From: Collinsella sp. AM33-4BH | GTDB lineage: Bacteria > Actinomycetota > Coriobacteriia > Coriobacteriales > Coriobacteriaceae | Length of the DNA: 64,000 nucleotides | Direction: 5' to 3' | Assembly (NCBI RefSeq): GCF_003469205.1 | Contig: NZ_QSIN01000007.1 | Coordinates: 62,001-126,000, forward strand | Shown here: piece after piece, positions 49,069-57,032 of the stretch | Layout: each line of letters begins with the position of its first letter | Numbering within the stretch: position 1 is the stretch's first letter | The notes under the pieces: model-generated | What the model saw: the letters and a program-made list of their open reading frames with translations, nothing else | Database searches by the model: none | Told to the model about the DNA's origin: nothing | Made by a program: the position numbers and the translations under genes

Positions 49069-50424
49069 CTAGTCCTCGTCTTCTTGGTCTGCAAGCAGGC
49101 CCGCGGACGTGAGCCCCAAGATCTCGTCGGCCTCCACGGCATCTTCCAGCGCGTCGATATCCTTGAGCTTTCGCTCCATAACGTTGGTGCGCGTGGTGAT
49201 GATGCCCTCGACCGTTTTGCCCGCGGTCTCGATCTGCTGTTGGGCGCGACGCAGTGCTGCCTGGTAACGTGGCAGCTCGGCCTTGACGGCGGAAAGTACG
49301 CGCAGCACGTCATCGGTGCGTTTTTGCAACTTAAACGTCTGGTAGCTCATCTGCAGGCTGTTGAGGATGGCGGCCATGGTGCTGGGGCCGGCAACGTTGA
49401 CGTGATAGTCGCGGCCCAGGGTCTCGATAAGCCCGGGACGGCTGACGACCTCGGCATACAGGCCCTCAAACGGCACGAACAGAATGCCAAAGTTGGTCGT
49501 CGCGGGCACGCTCAGGTACTTTTCGCAGATGTCCTTGGCCTCGCGTTTGACCATCGCATCGAGCGTCTTGCGCGCAGCGGCGACGGCCTCCGCGTCGCCC
49601 GACTCCTGGGCGTCGAGCAGATGCTCGTACGCATCACCCGGGAATTTGGAGTCAATCGGCAGCAGCACGGGGTCGCCCTCGTCTACCGGCAGCTTGACGG
49701 CAAACTCAACACGCTCCGAGGCGCCGGGCTTGGTGGCAACGTTTTCCAGATACTGATCGGGTGTGAGGATATCCGCCAGAATCGCGCCCAGCTGCACCTC
49801 GCCCAAAATGCCACGCGCCTTGACGTTGCCCAGCACGCGCTTAAGGTCGCCCACGCCGGTGGCAATGGACTGCATATCGCCCAACCCCTTGTACACGGCC
49901 TCGAGCTGGTCGCTCACCTGCTTAAACGATGCGGACAGGCGGTCGTTGAGCGTACGGGAGAGCTTCTCGTCCACCGTCGCGCGCATCTGATCGAGCTGCA
50001 CGTTGTTGTCTTTGCGGATGGCGCCCAGCTGAGCATCGACCGTCTCGCGCACCTTGTCCAGGCGATGCTCGATGCCCTCGCGATTGGCGCCGAGCTGTTG
50101 GGCCGTCTCACGGCGCAGGTCATCCATCCGGTCACCAGCTTGCGAGAACTCGCGTGCGATGGCCAGGTAACGTTGCTGCTCCACGGCCGCATCGGTCGTC
50201 TGCTGCTGCGCGATGGCATTGGCCGTGCGGCGTGTTTCGGCCAGCGCGACGTTCAGGGCATCGAGCGCGTTGTTGGCCTGCTCGAGTGCTGCCAGCGTTT
50301 CCGCGCTACTGTCGCCACGCTCCCGCAACTCGGCACGAAGGCCCTTGAGCTGCAGGGCACAGGCCGCAGCGACCCCCACCGCCACCAAAGCAATCACAAT
50401 AAGTGCAATATCAATTGCAGACAT
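49069..50424 (-). CDS. rmuC: DNA recombination protein RmuC
   Basis: 451-aa protein with an N-terminal membrane anchor (IALIVIALVAVGVAAACAL), a long coiled-coil region at residues about 40-190 and the RmuC domain at about 200-400 (GILGEVQLGAILADILTPDQY, PIDSKFPGDAYEHL, GILFVPFEGLYAEV). It limits DNA inversions at short repeats, probably acting as a nuclease-related factor. ATG 50424 follows GGAG by 3 bases; an upstream ATG at 50457 has no site. Acidic C-terminus. Confidence 0.93.
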   Translation of the reverse strand: MSAIDIALIVIALVAVGVAAACALQLKGLRAELRERGDSSAETLAALEQANNALDALNVALAETRRTANAIAQQQTTDAAVEQQRYLAIAREFSQAGDRMDDLRRETAQQLGANREGIEHRLDKVRETVDAQLGAIRKDNNVQLDQMRATVDEKLSRTLNDRLSASFKQVSDQLEAVYKGLGDMQSIATGVGDLKRVLGNVKARGILGEVQLGAILADILTPDQYLENVATKPGASERVEFAVKLPVDEGDPVLLPIDSKFPGDAYEHLLDAQESGDAEAVAAARKTLDAMVKREAKDICEKYLSVPATTNFGILFVPFEGLYAEVVSRPGLIETLGRDYHVNVAGPSTMAAILNSLQMSYQTFKLQKRTDDVLRVLSAVKAELPRYQAALRRAQQQIETAGKTVEGIITTRTNVMERKLKDIDALEDAVEADEILGLTSAGLLADQEDED

Positions 50425-50548
50425 AAACTCCGCCCAACAAACCCAATCGATCATCAATCAAAACCGCGATCAATCTTACCCCGCCACACACACGGATCAC
50501 TCACTGCCTTGCAGACAAATTTCTCTTAGAGCCGCGGACGCTAAAACG

Positions 50549-50983
50549 CTAACTCTCCCAGCCGGCGCGGATGGTTGTTATGACGTCATCTAGGCGCTGG
50601 CCCAGGGCCGCTAGATGTTGGAGCACCTCGTTGGGCGATGCACCGTTGAGGATGCACGTGAGGGCATACGACGCCAGAAAGATGGCCGCAAGCCCCAACG
50701 GGATGAGCACGATCATCGCCAACGTACGCAGGCGCTGGGCCCAGCGACGGCGACGCGCACGATGCTTGTCGAACGCGAGCTCCTGCGCATATGAATCTTG
50801 CTGTACGGAATAGGCCTCTGGCGCCGATTCACACCCGGGCACAGCTGCAGGTACAGCAGCGGGCACGACGTTTTGCACGGGCGCCTGGTTGGCAACCCCT
50901 TGTATTTGCATCTCCATGAGTCGTTGCTGCTGACGCAGCATGCGCTCAGCTTGTTGCTGCGGAGTCTCAAGAAACAGATCCAT
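50549..50983 (-). CDS. Hypothetical single-pass membrane protein
   Basis: 144 aa. An N-terminal Gln-rich helix (PQQQAERMLRQQQRLMEMQ), a Pro/Ala/Val linker, a strongly basic RARRRRWAQRLR patch, one transmembrane helix near residues 88-110, and a short C-terminus. Positive-inside rules put the N-terminus in the cytoplasm. ATG 50983 has GGAGG 5 bases upstream; TTG 50995 is unlikely. Upstream of rmuC in the same direction, 125 bp away. Function unknown. Confidence 0.65.
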   Translation of the reverse strand: MDLFLETPQQQAERMLRQQQRLMEMQIQGVANQAPVQNVVPAAVPAAVPGCESAPEAYSVQQDSYAQELAFDKHRARRRRWAQRLRTLAMIVLIPLGLAAIFLASYALTCILNGASPNEVLQHLAALGQRLDDVITTIRAGWES

Positions 50984-51235
50984 GCTGGCCTCCAAAATCG
51001 GAGCATTCGACGCTTACGACCAGCATCCCGCACCGCCATGACCGCGACAACGCAATCGCCGGCAATAGCCACAAAGTTTCTTTTGCTCAAAAGCTGTCGA
51101 AAAGCTCAACAACTCCCCTACCAGCACTTTCTCTGAGCTTTTTTCGCCAACAATCTTTTGGCCTTCCACCCTCACGCCAACTGACCAAAATCTAACCAAT
51201 AGCTTGACGAAAATTGTGGAGACCGGGACCCCACA

Positions 51236-51276
51236 AAAACGTGCCGCCCCAAAAAGGGGCGGCACACAACCTTTTT
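51236..51276. terminator. Terminator GTGCCGCCCC / GGGGCGGCAC
   Basis: Ten-base perfect arms around AAAAA (51241-51265). Minus strand: followed by GTTTTTGTGG, ending the rubrerythrin transcript. Plus strand: followed by ACAACCTTTTTT, so it can act both ways. No convincing gene is seen in 50996-51424. Confidence 0.8.
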
Positions 51277-51316
51277 TATCAGCTTTTCTGTATCGAGCAC
51301 GCGACGACCCAACGCC

Positions 51317-51404
51317 GGAGCGCAAGGCGGGGAAATACCTTTGCCTCGCGCGACTCTGCGAAGCCGTGAGCGAGAGGGAAAGGTATTTCCCCGCCCTGCG
51401 CTCC
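51317..51404. repeat. 88-bp imperfect palindrome after rubrerythrin
   Basis: Left arm GGAGCGCAAGGCGGGGAAAT continuing to ACCTTTGCCTCGC and a right arm whose complement is almost identical (GGAGCGCAGGGCGGGGAAAT..., 51370-51404). It starts 20 bases after the rubrerythrin stop. Likely a REP/BIME-like unit. Confidence 0.7.
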
Positions 51405-51424
51405 GCAGCAGCCAGCGCCAAGCG

Positions 51425-51964
51425 CTAGTAGTTCACCACCTGCTCCTCAAAGTACGCCTTGGGGTGGTTACACACCGGGCACACCTCAGGTGCCTCGGCA
51501 CCAACGTGCAGATGTCCGCAGTTCAGGCACTTCCACACCTTCACGCCCTCGCGCTCAAACACCTCGCCCGACTCGATGCGCTCGACGAGCTTGTTGTAGC
51601 GCTCCTCGTGGGCCTTCTCGACGGCGGCGACACCACGGAACTTTGCGGCAATCTCGGCAAAGCCCTCTTCCTCGGCGGTCTTGGCAAACTCGTCGTACAT
51701 CGTGGTCCACTCGTAGTTCTCACCCGCGGCGGCATCGCGCAGATTGTCCAGGGTATCGGGGACGGCGCCATCGTGCAGATACTTAAACCACAGTTTGGCG
51801 TGCTCGGACTCGTTGCCAGCCGTCTCGGCAAAGATGTTCGAGATCTGAACGTAGCCGTCCTTCTTTGCCTTGGAGGCATAGTAGCGATACTTGGTGTGTG
51901 CCTGGGACTCACCGGCAAAAGCGGTCTCGAGGTTCTTCTTGGTTTGGGAATTCTCAAAATCCAT
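51425..51964 (-). CDS. Rubrerythrin
   Basis: 179-aa cytoplasmic peroxide-scavenging diiron protein. The ferritin-like domain covers residues 1-135 with two ExxH-type pairs ([16 protein letters not shown]), and residues 140-179 form a rubredoxin-like domain with C146xxC149 and C162xxC165. It fits an oxygen-sensitive gut anaerobe. ATG 51964 follows AAGGGAAG; the frame to 51982 starts with TTG. A strong terminator is downstream. Confidence 0.95.
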   Translation of the reverse strand: MDFENSQTKKNLETAFAGESQAHTKYRYYASKAKKDGYVQISNIFAETAGNESEHAKLWFKYLHDGAVPDTLDNLRDAAAGENYEWTTMYDEFAKTAEEEGFAEIAAKFRGVAAVEKAHEERYNKLVERIESGEVFEREGVKVWKCLNCGHLHVGAEAPEVCPVCNHPKAYFEEQVVNY

Positions 51965-52078
51965 AGGTGTACTTCCCTTCAACGCATGCCGCCCGTAGGC
52001 TTCGAGCGGCCTCGTCTTTAGGATGCCCTCATGTCGGAAATCTAAACCTTACAATCCTGTTCTTCAGATTTCCACGGG

Positions 52079-52984
52079 CTAAATGCTCAGCCAGCGATCG
52101 CCCTCGGCTCGGCAAAAGCCCTCACGCTCCAGGTCGGCCAGAATGCCCGCGACAAGCTCGCGCTCGACCGGCCCGCGCCCAGCCGCCGCTTCCATATCGT
52201 TAACGCCCACCACGGCATCAGCAAGCGTAATCCCCGCCGGTTGGCCATCGCGCGCTGCCAGCAACATGCGCACGATATGCGCGCGCTTTTGGCGACGTGA
52301 GCCCTCAAACTTTGATTGACGGCTATAGCCCGCCGAGCGCCTGGACGGATTGGGCAACGTCTTTTTTAGATATGCGCCGTAGTCCAGCAACGCGTAATAC
52401 CACGCGCGCGGCGTGTCGGCATCATCGAGCGGCACGGCAAAGGGAGCGATCTCGTCGGTCGCCGCACCGGGGACCGCCGGACAGGCCGCCTGAATCAGCG
52501 GCACCAGCTCGCGGTCGGGAACAGCCGGTACATCGGGAAAGAAGTGATGCAGAAAGACCGTGCGCACGTTGGTCTCCAGATACACGCCTGGAAGGTCAAA
52601 CGCAAACGACCGGATACCTTGCGCCGTTGCCGGGCCAATACCAGGCAGAGCGACCAAGTCACGCGTCTCACGCGGAAACTCACCGTCCCAGTCCTCCACA
52701 ACGCGCTGAGCGGCCTTGTGGAGCGCCAGAGCGCGTCGGTTGTAGCCCATGCCCTGCCAAGCGTCCAAAACATCGGAAGGCGCGGCTTGGGCAAGCGCCT
52801 GCACGGTCGGAAAGCGATCGAGCCACGCCGGCATACGCGTCTCCACGCGTGGCACCTGTGTTTGCTGCAACATGACCTCGGAAAGCCAAATGATGTACGG
52901 ATCGCGCGTGCGGCGCCACGGAAGGTCGCGATAACGCAGGACCCCTTCCGAACGAATCATCGAACGAAAGGGGTCCTGAATCAT
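52079..52984 (-). CDS. MutY-like adenine DNA glycosylase without iron-sulfur cluster
   Basis: 301-aa HhH-GPD protein. WLSEVMLQQTQV gives the MutY adenine-recognition Glu36, and LPGIGPATAQ is the helix-hairpin-helix. The place of the catalytic Asp is taken by Glu137 (YLETNVRTVF), and the four-cysteine cluster of classic MutY is missing (only two scattered cysteines). It probably removes A opposite 8-oxoG or a related lesion. AAGGAG lies before ATG 52984. It is 21 bases downstream of the Rrf2 gene, so probably an operon. Confidence 0.82.
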   Translation of the reverse strand: MIQDPFRSMIRSEGVLRYRDLPWRRTRDPYIIWLSEVMLQQTQVPRVETRMPAWLDRFPTVQALAQAAPSDVLDAWQGMGYNRRALALHKAAQRVVEDWDGEFPRETRDLVALPGIGPATAQGIRSFAFDLPGVYLETNVRTVFLHHFFPDVPAVPDRELVPLIQAACPAVPGAATDEIAPFAVPLDDADTPRAWYYALLDYGAYLKKTLPNPSRRSAGYSRQSKFEGSRRQKRAHIVRMLLAARDGQPAGITLADAVVGVNDMEAAAGRGPVERELVAGILADLEREGFCRAEGDRWLSI

Positions 52985-53005
52985 ATCTATGCTCCTTATG
53001 CGGCG

Positions 53006-53491
53006 CTATTCCTCCCGGCATGTATACGCACAGGTGGCGTACTCGGGAAACGCTTCGCGGTCGGCGAACTTGGGATCGACGGCCGGGAACTGGCGGTGAG
53101 CGACGATGTCGCCGAGCGAAACGGAATCGAGGTAGTCGCGCATCAATGCTTGAGCTCCGGCCCACAGGGGATGATAGCAGCACGTGCCCATGCGCGCACA
53201 GTCGCCATCGGGTGCGGTGCAATCATTCATAACCATAGGGCCCTGAACGGCCTCGACGACCTGACGAATGGTAACGTCGTCCGGACTGACCTTGAGACGC
53301 ATGCCACCGTGGACGCCACGCAGGCTCTCCACAATACCGGCCTGGACCAAACCGTGCTGAATCGAGCGGGCAAACGAATACGGGACATTGACCTCTTCGG
53401 CAGCGGTGCGAACAGAAAGCAAACGCTCCGGATCCTCGGCAAGCATCGCCAACATACGAAGGGCGTAATCAGTCTTCCTCGATATGTCCAT
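53006..53491 (-). CDS. Rrf2-family iron-sulfur-type transcriptional regulator
   Basis: 161-aa regulator of the IscR/NsrR family: winged helix at residues 1-70 (MDISRKTDYALRMLAMLA, YSFARSIQHGLVQAGIV) and a cysteine cluster C91-x6-C98-x5-C104-C105 that can bind an iron-sulfur centre and sense iron, oxygen or NO. ATG 53491 follows AAAGGGG by 5 bases; the frame to 53713 is not supported. It precedes the MutY-like gene, linking oxidative stress to base repair. Confidence 0.88.
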   Translation of the reverse strand: MDISRKTDYALRMLAMLAEDPERLLSVRTAAEEVNVPYSFARSIQHGLVQAGIVESLRGVHGGMRLKVSPDDVTIRQVVEAVQGPMVMNDCTAPDGDCARMGTCCYHPLWAGAQALMRDYLDSVSLGDIVAHRQFPAVDPKFADREAFPEYATCAYTCREE

Positions 53492-53813
53492 TTTTCCCCT
53501 TTCAAGGAATACGAACAGCTCGAACGAGCTCCGGGGCCGAGCTTGTGTCGAGACGCTAAATGACCGCAGGACATCCAAATGGTAAATCGGATATCCACTG
53601 AATGCCGCGCTTGGAGCGAAATGCATCAGATGCGGCCTACAGTGCAATTTAGTATAGCCTAACCCCCTGTCTCGTTGAACAGGTGTTGCGCAACAAAGCT
53701 GTTGTTCAGACAAATATACTTATTAGATTTTACTTGCGTTCCCGAAGGGGCGGGGATTCTGGGCGAAGATGCGCCAGGGCGATCGTTCTATCGAAACAAA
53801 GTGCATCAAACGC

Positions 53814-53842
53814 AAAAAGCCACGTCCGAAGACGTGGCTTTA
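53814..53842 (-). terminator. Terminator of tRNA-Asp
   Basis: GCCACGTC-CGAA-GACGTGGC stem, minus-strand run TTTTTGCG follows. It ends the tRNA-Asp transcript, 8 bases after the CCA. The remaining gap 53492-53813 holds no gene I can support. Confidence 0.85.
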
Positions 53843-53849
53843 ATTGCGT

Positions 53850-53927
<78 letters not shown>

Positions 53928-54035
53928 AGGCAGACGTTCGCGTTTGTTTCCGCTCGCGTGCGCTGCGGGGATTAGTATACACAGAAGTCTGTCCGGCGCG
54001 CAACAACTTTTTTGAAAAAATTTTTCGGTCCCTCC

Positions 54036-54180
54036 GGGAGGGTCTCCGGGGCCGGCGGGCGCGGGTTAAGTTTGCTGCTCTACAGTCCTGCGCAAGACGG
54101 AAAGCACATTAAGTGCTTTCCTTTGCGTGCGGAACTCGCGACAAACTTAACCCGCGCCCGCCGGCCCCGGAGACCCTCCC
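54036..54180. repeat. Perfect 39-bp-arm palindrome
   Basis: Left arm 54036-54074 and right arm 54142-54180 are exact complements (start GGGAGGGTCTCCGGGGCCGG). The 67-bp interior holds GAAAGCAC-ATTAA-GTGCTTTC (54100-54120). The remaining sequence to 54290 is GC-rich with small hairpins and no believable ORF. Confidence 0.8.
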
Positions 54181-54293
54181 TGCCGTCACATTGTTCGAGC
54201 CGTTGTTGTTGCTCGCCGCTTCGCGGCTCGGCGACCCCGTTCTCCGCGGCGGGGTTGTCTAAGGTTTTTGTTGAAGCTCGGCCTTTGGCTCAT

Positions 54294-54329
54294 AAAAAAC
54301 GGGAGATGCAATCTGCATCCCCCGTTTTT
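54294..54329 (-). terminator. Terminator of the phosphodiesterase gene
   Basis: AAACGGG..ATGCA / TGCAT..CCCGTTT stem (54299-54326); minus-strand run TTTTTT follows, just beyond the stop at 54337. Confidence 0.85.
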
Positions 54330-54336
54330 GTTGCGG

Positions 54337-54804
54337 TTAGTCCAAGTCAATAAACTTAGTGCTTATGATCTTGCCGTCTTTTACTAGCATTCTGGCCATG
54401 GTGGGGCCTCGGGTGCCTCTGGGGTAGCTGGCGCTGCCCGGGTTGAGGACTAAGCAACGGCCCACTTGGGCTTCTTTGGTTACGTGGGTGTGGCCGTTGA
54501 TGGCTACGTCTACGGATCCCACCGGAAGGTCTTCGCGGTAGTGGGCTACGGCGAATTTGAGGCCTTCGTAGGTAAAGAGCGCAAGACGGTCTACATCGGG
54601 ACCGTAGTCGCGGTAGTAATCGTTGTTGCCCAGTACGGCCCGCACGGGGGCGATGGTGCATAGGTGCTCGTAGTCCATCTCCGACGTGAGGTCGCCGGCG
54701 TGGATGATCAGGTCTGCGCCCTCAAGCTCATCCAAGAGCGCAGGCGATAAATAGCCGTGGGTGTCCGAGATGATGTCGATACGCTTGGCGCTTGCACTGT
54801 TCAT
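54337..54804 (-). CDS. YfcE/MJ0936-family metallophosphoesterase
   Basis: 155-aa cytoplasmic phosphodiesterase with all metal-binding boxes: ISDTHG (about 12-17), IIHAGDLTS, GNNDYY and NGHTHVTK. Family members hydrolyse model phosphodiesters and 2',3'-cyclic or small nucleotides; the natural substrate is unknown. GAAGGGATCCC precedes ATG 54804. It lies just below the LytTR regulator gene, separated by a terminator. Confidence 0.9.
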   Translation of the reverse strand: MNSASAKRIDIISDTHGYLSPALLDELEGADLIIHAGDLTSEMDYEHLCTIAPVRAVLGNNDYYRDYGPDVDRLALFTYEGLKFAVAHYREDLPVGSVDVAINGHTHVTKEAQVGRCLVLNPGSASYPRGTRGPTMARMLVKDGKIISTKFIDLD

Positions 54805-54843
54805 GGGATCCCTTCCGCAAAAAACGATTCGGCAGATACATAC

Positions 54844-54893
54844 AAAAAGGCCCCACGGCTCCGCAGACGATGGGTCTACAGGGCTGCGGGGCC
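54844..54893 (-). terminator. Terminator after the LytTR regulator (pair 1)
   Basis: GGCCCC (54849-54854) with GGGGCC (54888-54893) and further inner pairing; minus-strand TTTTTG follows the stem. Confidence 0.75.
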
Positions 54894-54899
54894 AGTGCG

Positions 54900-55616
54900 C
54901 TAGAGACTCAGGGCCTTCTTAAGCGGCACGACGCGGCGGCGCGAAACCGGCACGCGTTCGTCGACGCCCGTAATGCCCAGCTGGATGGCACCCGAGGGCA
55001 CCGTCTCGACGTCCGTGACGCACGCCAAGTTGACGATATAGCGGCGGTGAACACGGAAGAAGCCAAAGTCGCAGAGCTTAGCCTCAAACTGCGCCAACGA
55101 GGTCGTCGACAAAAAACGATCGTCGACGGTATAGATGCAGGAGTAATCGTCCTTGGCCATGATAAAGCGAATGTCGTCCACGGGAATGAGCACCTTGCGG
55201 CCGCCCTTTTCCACCGGGATACGCTCGATGGTCACCTTGCTGTCCGTAACCGGCTTGGCGCGTTGCATGACCTTCTCGATCGCGCGATCCAAGCGAGCTT
55301 CCTCGACCGGCTTCATCAGATAATCGACGGCATCCACGTCGAATGCCTCGACCGCATGGTCACTATACGCAGTCACAAACACGATCGCCGGCGGATTTTT
55401 GAGCTTATGCAGCGCCTCGGCAAGTTGCAGGCCCGAGGCACCAGGCATCGAGATATCGAGAAACACGACATCCACGCGACTTTCCATAAGCATCTCGATG
55501 GCGGAGCGGACGCTCGACGCCTCCGTGATCGTGCCGATCTTGCCCGTTTGCTCGAGCAGGAAGCGAAGCTCCGAGCGAGCCGGCGCCTCATCATCCACAA
55601 TCATCGCACGCAGCAT
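54900..55616 (-). CDS. LytTR-type response regulator (pair 1)
   Basis: 238-aa regulator: receiver domain with phospho-acceptor Asp54 in VVFLDISMPGASG, TAYSDHAVEAFDVDAVDYLMKPV with the conserved Lys, then a LytTR DNA-binding domain from about residue 140. It is the partner of the LytS-type kinase just upstream. ATG 55616 is used; TTG 55637 is too far up. AAAGG lies 10 bases upstream, a slightly long spacing. Its target promoters are not identified here. Confidence 0.92.
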   Translation of the reverse strand: MLRAMIVDDEAPARSELRFLLEQTGKIGTITEASSVRSAIEMLMESRVDVVFLDISMPGASGLQLAEALHKLKNPPAIVFVTAYSDHAVEAFDVDAVDYLMKPVEEARLDRAIEKVMQRAKPVTDSKVTIERIPVEKGGRKVLIPVDDIRFIMAKDDYSCIYTVDDRFLSTTSLAQFEAKLCDFGFFRVHRRYIVNLACVTDVETVPSGAIQLGITGVDERVPVSRRRVVPLKKALSL

Positions 55617-55688
55617 AGGGATAAAACCTTTCGTCAACTAACTACGCCGGGCATCCGTCGCATGACGTTGAGCCCGTAGCCTTTTATT

Positions 55689-57032
55689 TTACTCTTGAAT
55701 GTCAAAGATGCTCTCTGACAAATCAAGATGAAGGAGCACTTTGGTGCCCTTGCCCGGCGCCGATTCGACACGCGTATAGGAGTGCGGCCCATAAAAGCGA
55801 TGGATGCGCTCCGAAATATTGTGCATGGCCACACCGGCGCCGCCACCCTGGGGAGAGCTGGCGTCGGGACGGGCAGAGCGCTCGTCAAACAGTCTGGCGG
55901 CGGTACCCTCATCCATGCCCACGCCATTATCGGCCACGGCAATCAAGATTGCATCCTCGCCGTCTTGGTGAACGGTCACGTCGATCCTCAGGGCGTCGTC
56001 ATCGCCCATACCATGACGTACGGCGTTCTCGACAATCGGCTGGATCACGAACGCCGGCACCAGCGTATCTTCCACGTCCTCGGACACATCGAACGTCGCA
56101 AGCACGCGGTCCTCGCCAAAGCGGGCCTTCTCAAAGGTAAGGTAGCGCTTGGTCTGTGCAACCTCGCGCGAGACCGGAATAAGCGATCCCGAGTTGTCGA
56201 GCGTGGCACGATAGAACGATGAGAACTCACGAAGCAGTTCGCGGGCCCGCAGCGGGTCGGTGCGCGTAAACGATGCAATGGTGTTCAGCGTGTTGAACAG
56301 GAAGTGCGGGTTAATCTGCGCTTGCAGCGCACGCACCTCGGCGCGCGCCGTGAGTTCCTTTTGCACCTCGAGCTCGTGGATGGCGAGCTGCGTGGACAAG
56401 ATCTCGGCAAAGCCCGAGGCAAGCGCATACTGGGTACGGTCGACGGCGCGCGGGGTCTTGTAGTAGAACTTGAGCGTGCCGACGGTACGATCGCCCACCT
56501 TGATGGGGGCGATAATGCCGGCGGGGACTTGGTTGTGCGAGCCGTCCGAGCCCACGACATCCACCATACGGTTGAACGACTGCACGATGCCATGTTCGAT
56601 AACGTAGCGTGTGGCAAGCGTGTGGATGGGAGAATCTGGCAGTAGTTTTTCCTCAAACTCTCCCGCGCAGGCAAGCACGTTGCCCTCGTCGGTGATGGCC
56701 ACCGTCATGGCGCGCGTCTCGGGCAAAATGCGCCGGCACACCAAACGCGCCGACTCCTGCGTCAGACCGCCCTTAATGTCCTCGAGCATGGCCGAGGCCA
56801 CCGAGAGCGTCTCCTCGGTGTACTGGGAGCGCACCGAATCGGGATTGAGCGTCAAAAAGATAAAGATGCACAGAAAGATGCACAGCAGCGCGCAGGCAAT
56901 CACCGTGGCGATCGGCTCGATACCGGTCACCAAGGCAAAAATAAAGTACACCAGCACGCAAATGGCGCAGGCAACGGCAATGATGCGAAAGATTGATATT
57001 GAACTATCGCGCTGGGCGCGGCGGTCGATCAT
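55689..57032 (-). CDS. LytS-like sensor histidine kinase (pair 1)
   Basis: 447-aa membrane kinase with two transmembrane helices in the first 65 residues, a GAF-like ligand domain at about 75-215, then the His_kinase box ALQAQINPHFLFNTLN (His243) and an HATPase domain (ENAVRHGM, VADNGVGMD, GGGAGVAMHNISERI). It signals to the adjacent LytTR regulator. Its ATG overlaps the GT2 stop by four bases (ATGA), so it is translated with the glycosyltransferase. Confidence 0.93.
   Translation of the reverse strand: MIDRRAQRDSSISIFRIIAVACAICVLVYFIFALVTGIEPIATVIACALLCIFLCIFIFLTLNPDSVRSQYTEETLSVASAMLEDIKGGLTQESARLVCRRILPETRAMTVAITDEGNVLACAGEFEEKLLPDSPIHTLATRYVIEHGIVQSFNRMVDVVGSDGSHNQVPAGIIAPIKVGDRTVGTLKFYYKTPRAVDRTQYALASGFAEILSTQLAIHELEVQKELTARAEVRALQAQINPHFLFNTLNTIASFTRTDPLRARELLREFSSFYRATLDNSGSLIPVSREVAQTKRYLTFEKARFGEDRVLATFDVSEDVEDTLVPAFVIQPIVENAVRHGMGDDDALRIDVTVHQDGEDAILIAVADNGVGMDEGTAARLFDERSARPDASSPQGGGAGVAMHNISERIHRFYGPHSYTRVESAPGKGTKVLLHLDLSESIFDIQE

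Noticed and set aside
51014..51421. 135-codon reading frame between the 144-aa gene and rubrerythrin
   Set aside because: It runs through a terminator and the 88-bp palindrome, has no ribosome site and a random-looking composition.
54012..54353. 113-codon plus-strand frame over the 39-bp-arm palindrome
   Set aside because: No ribosome site that fits, sequence made up of the palindrome and hairpins, no homology recognisable.
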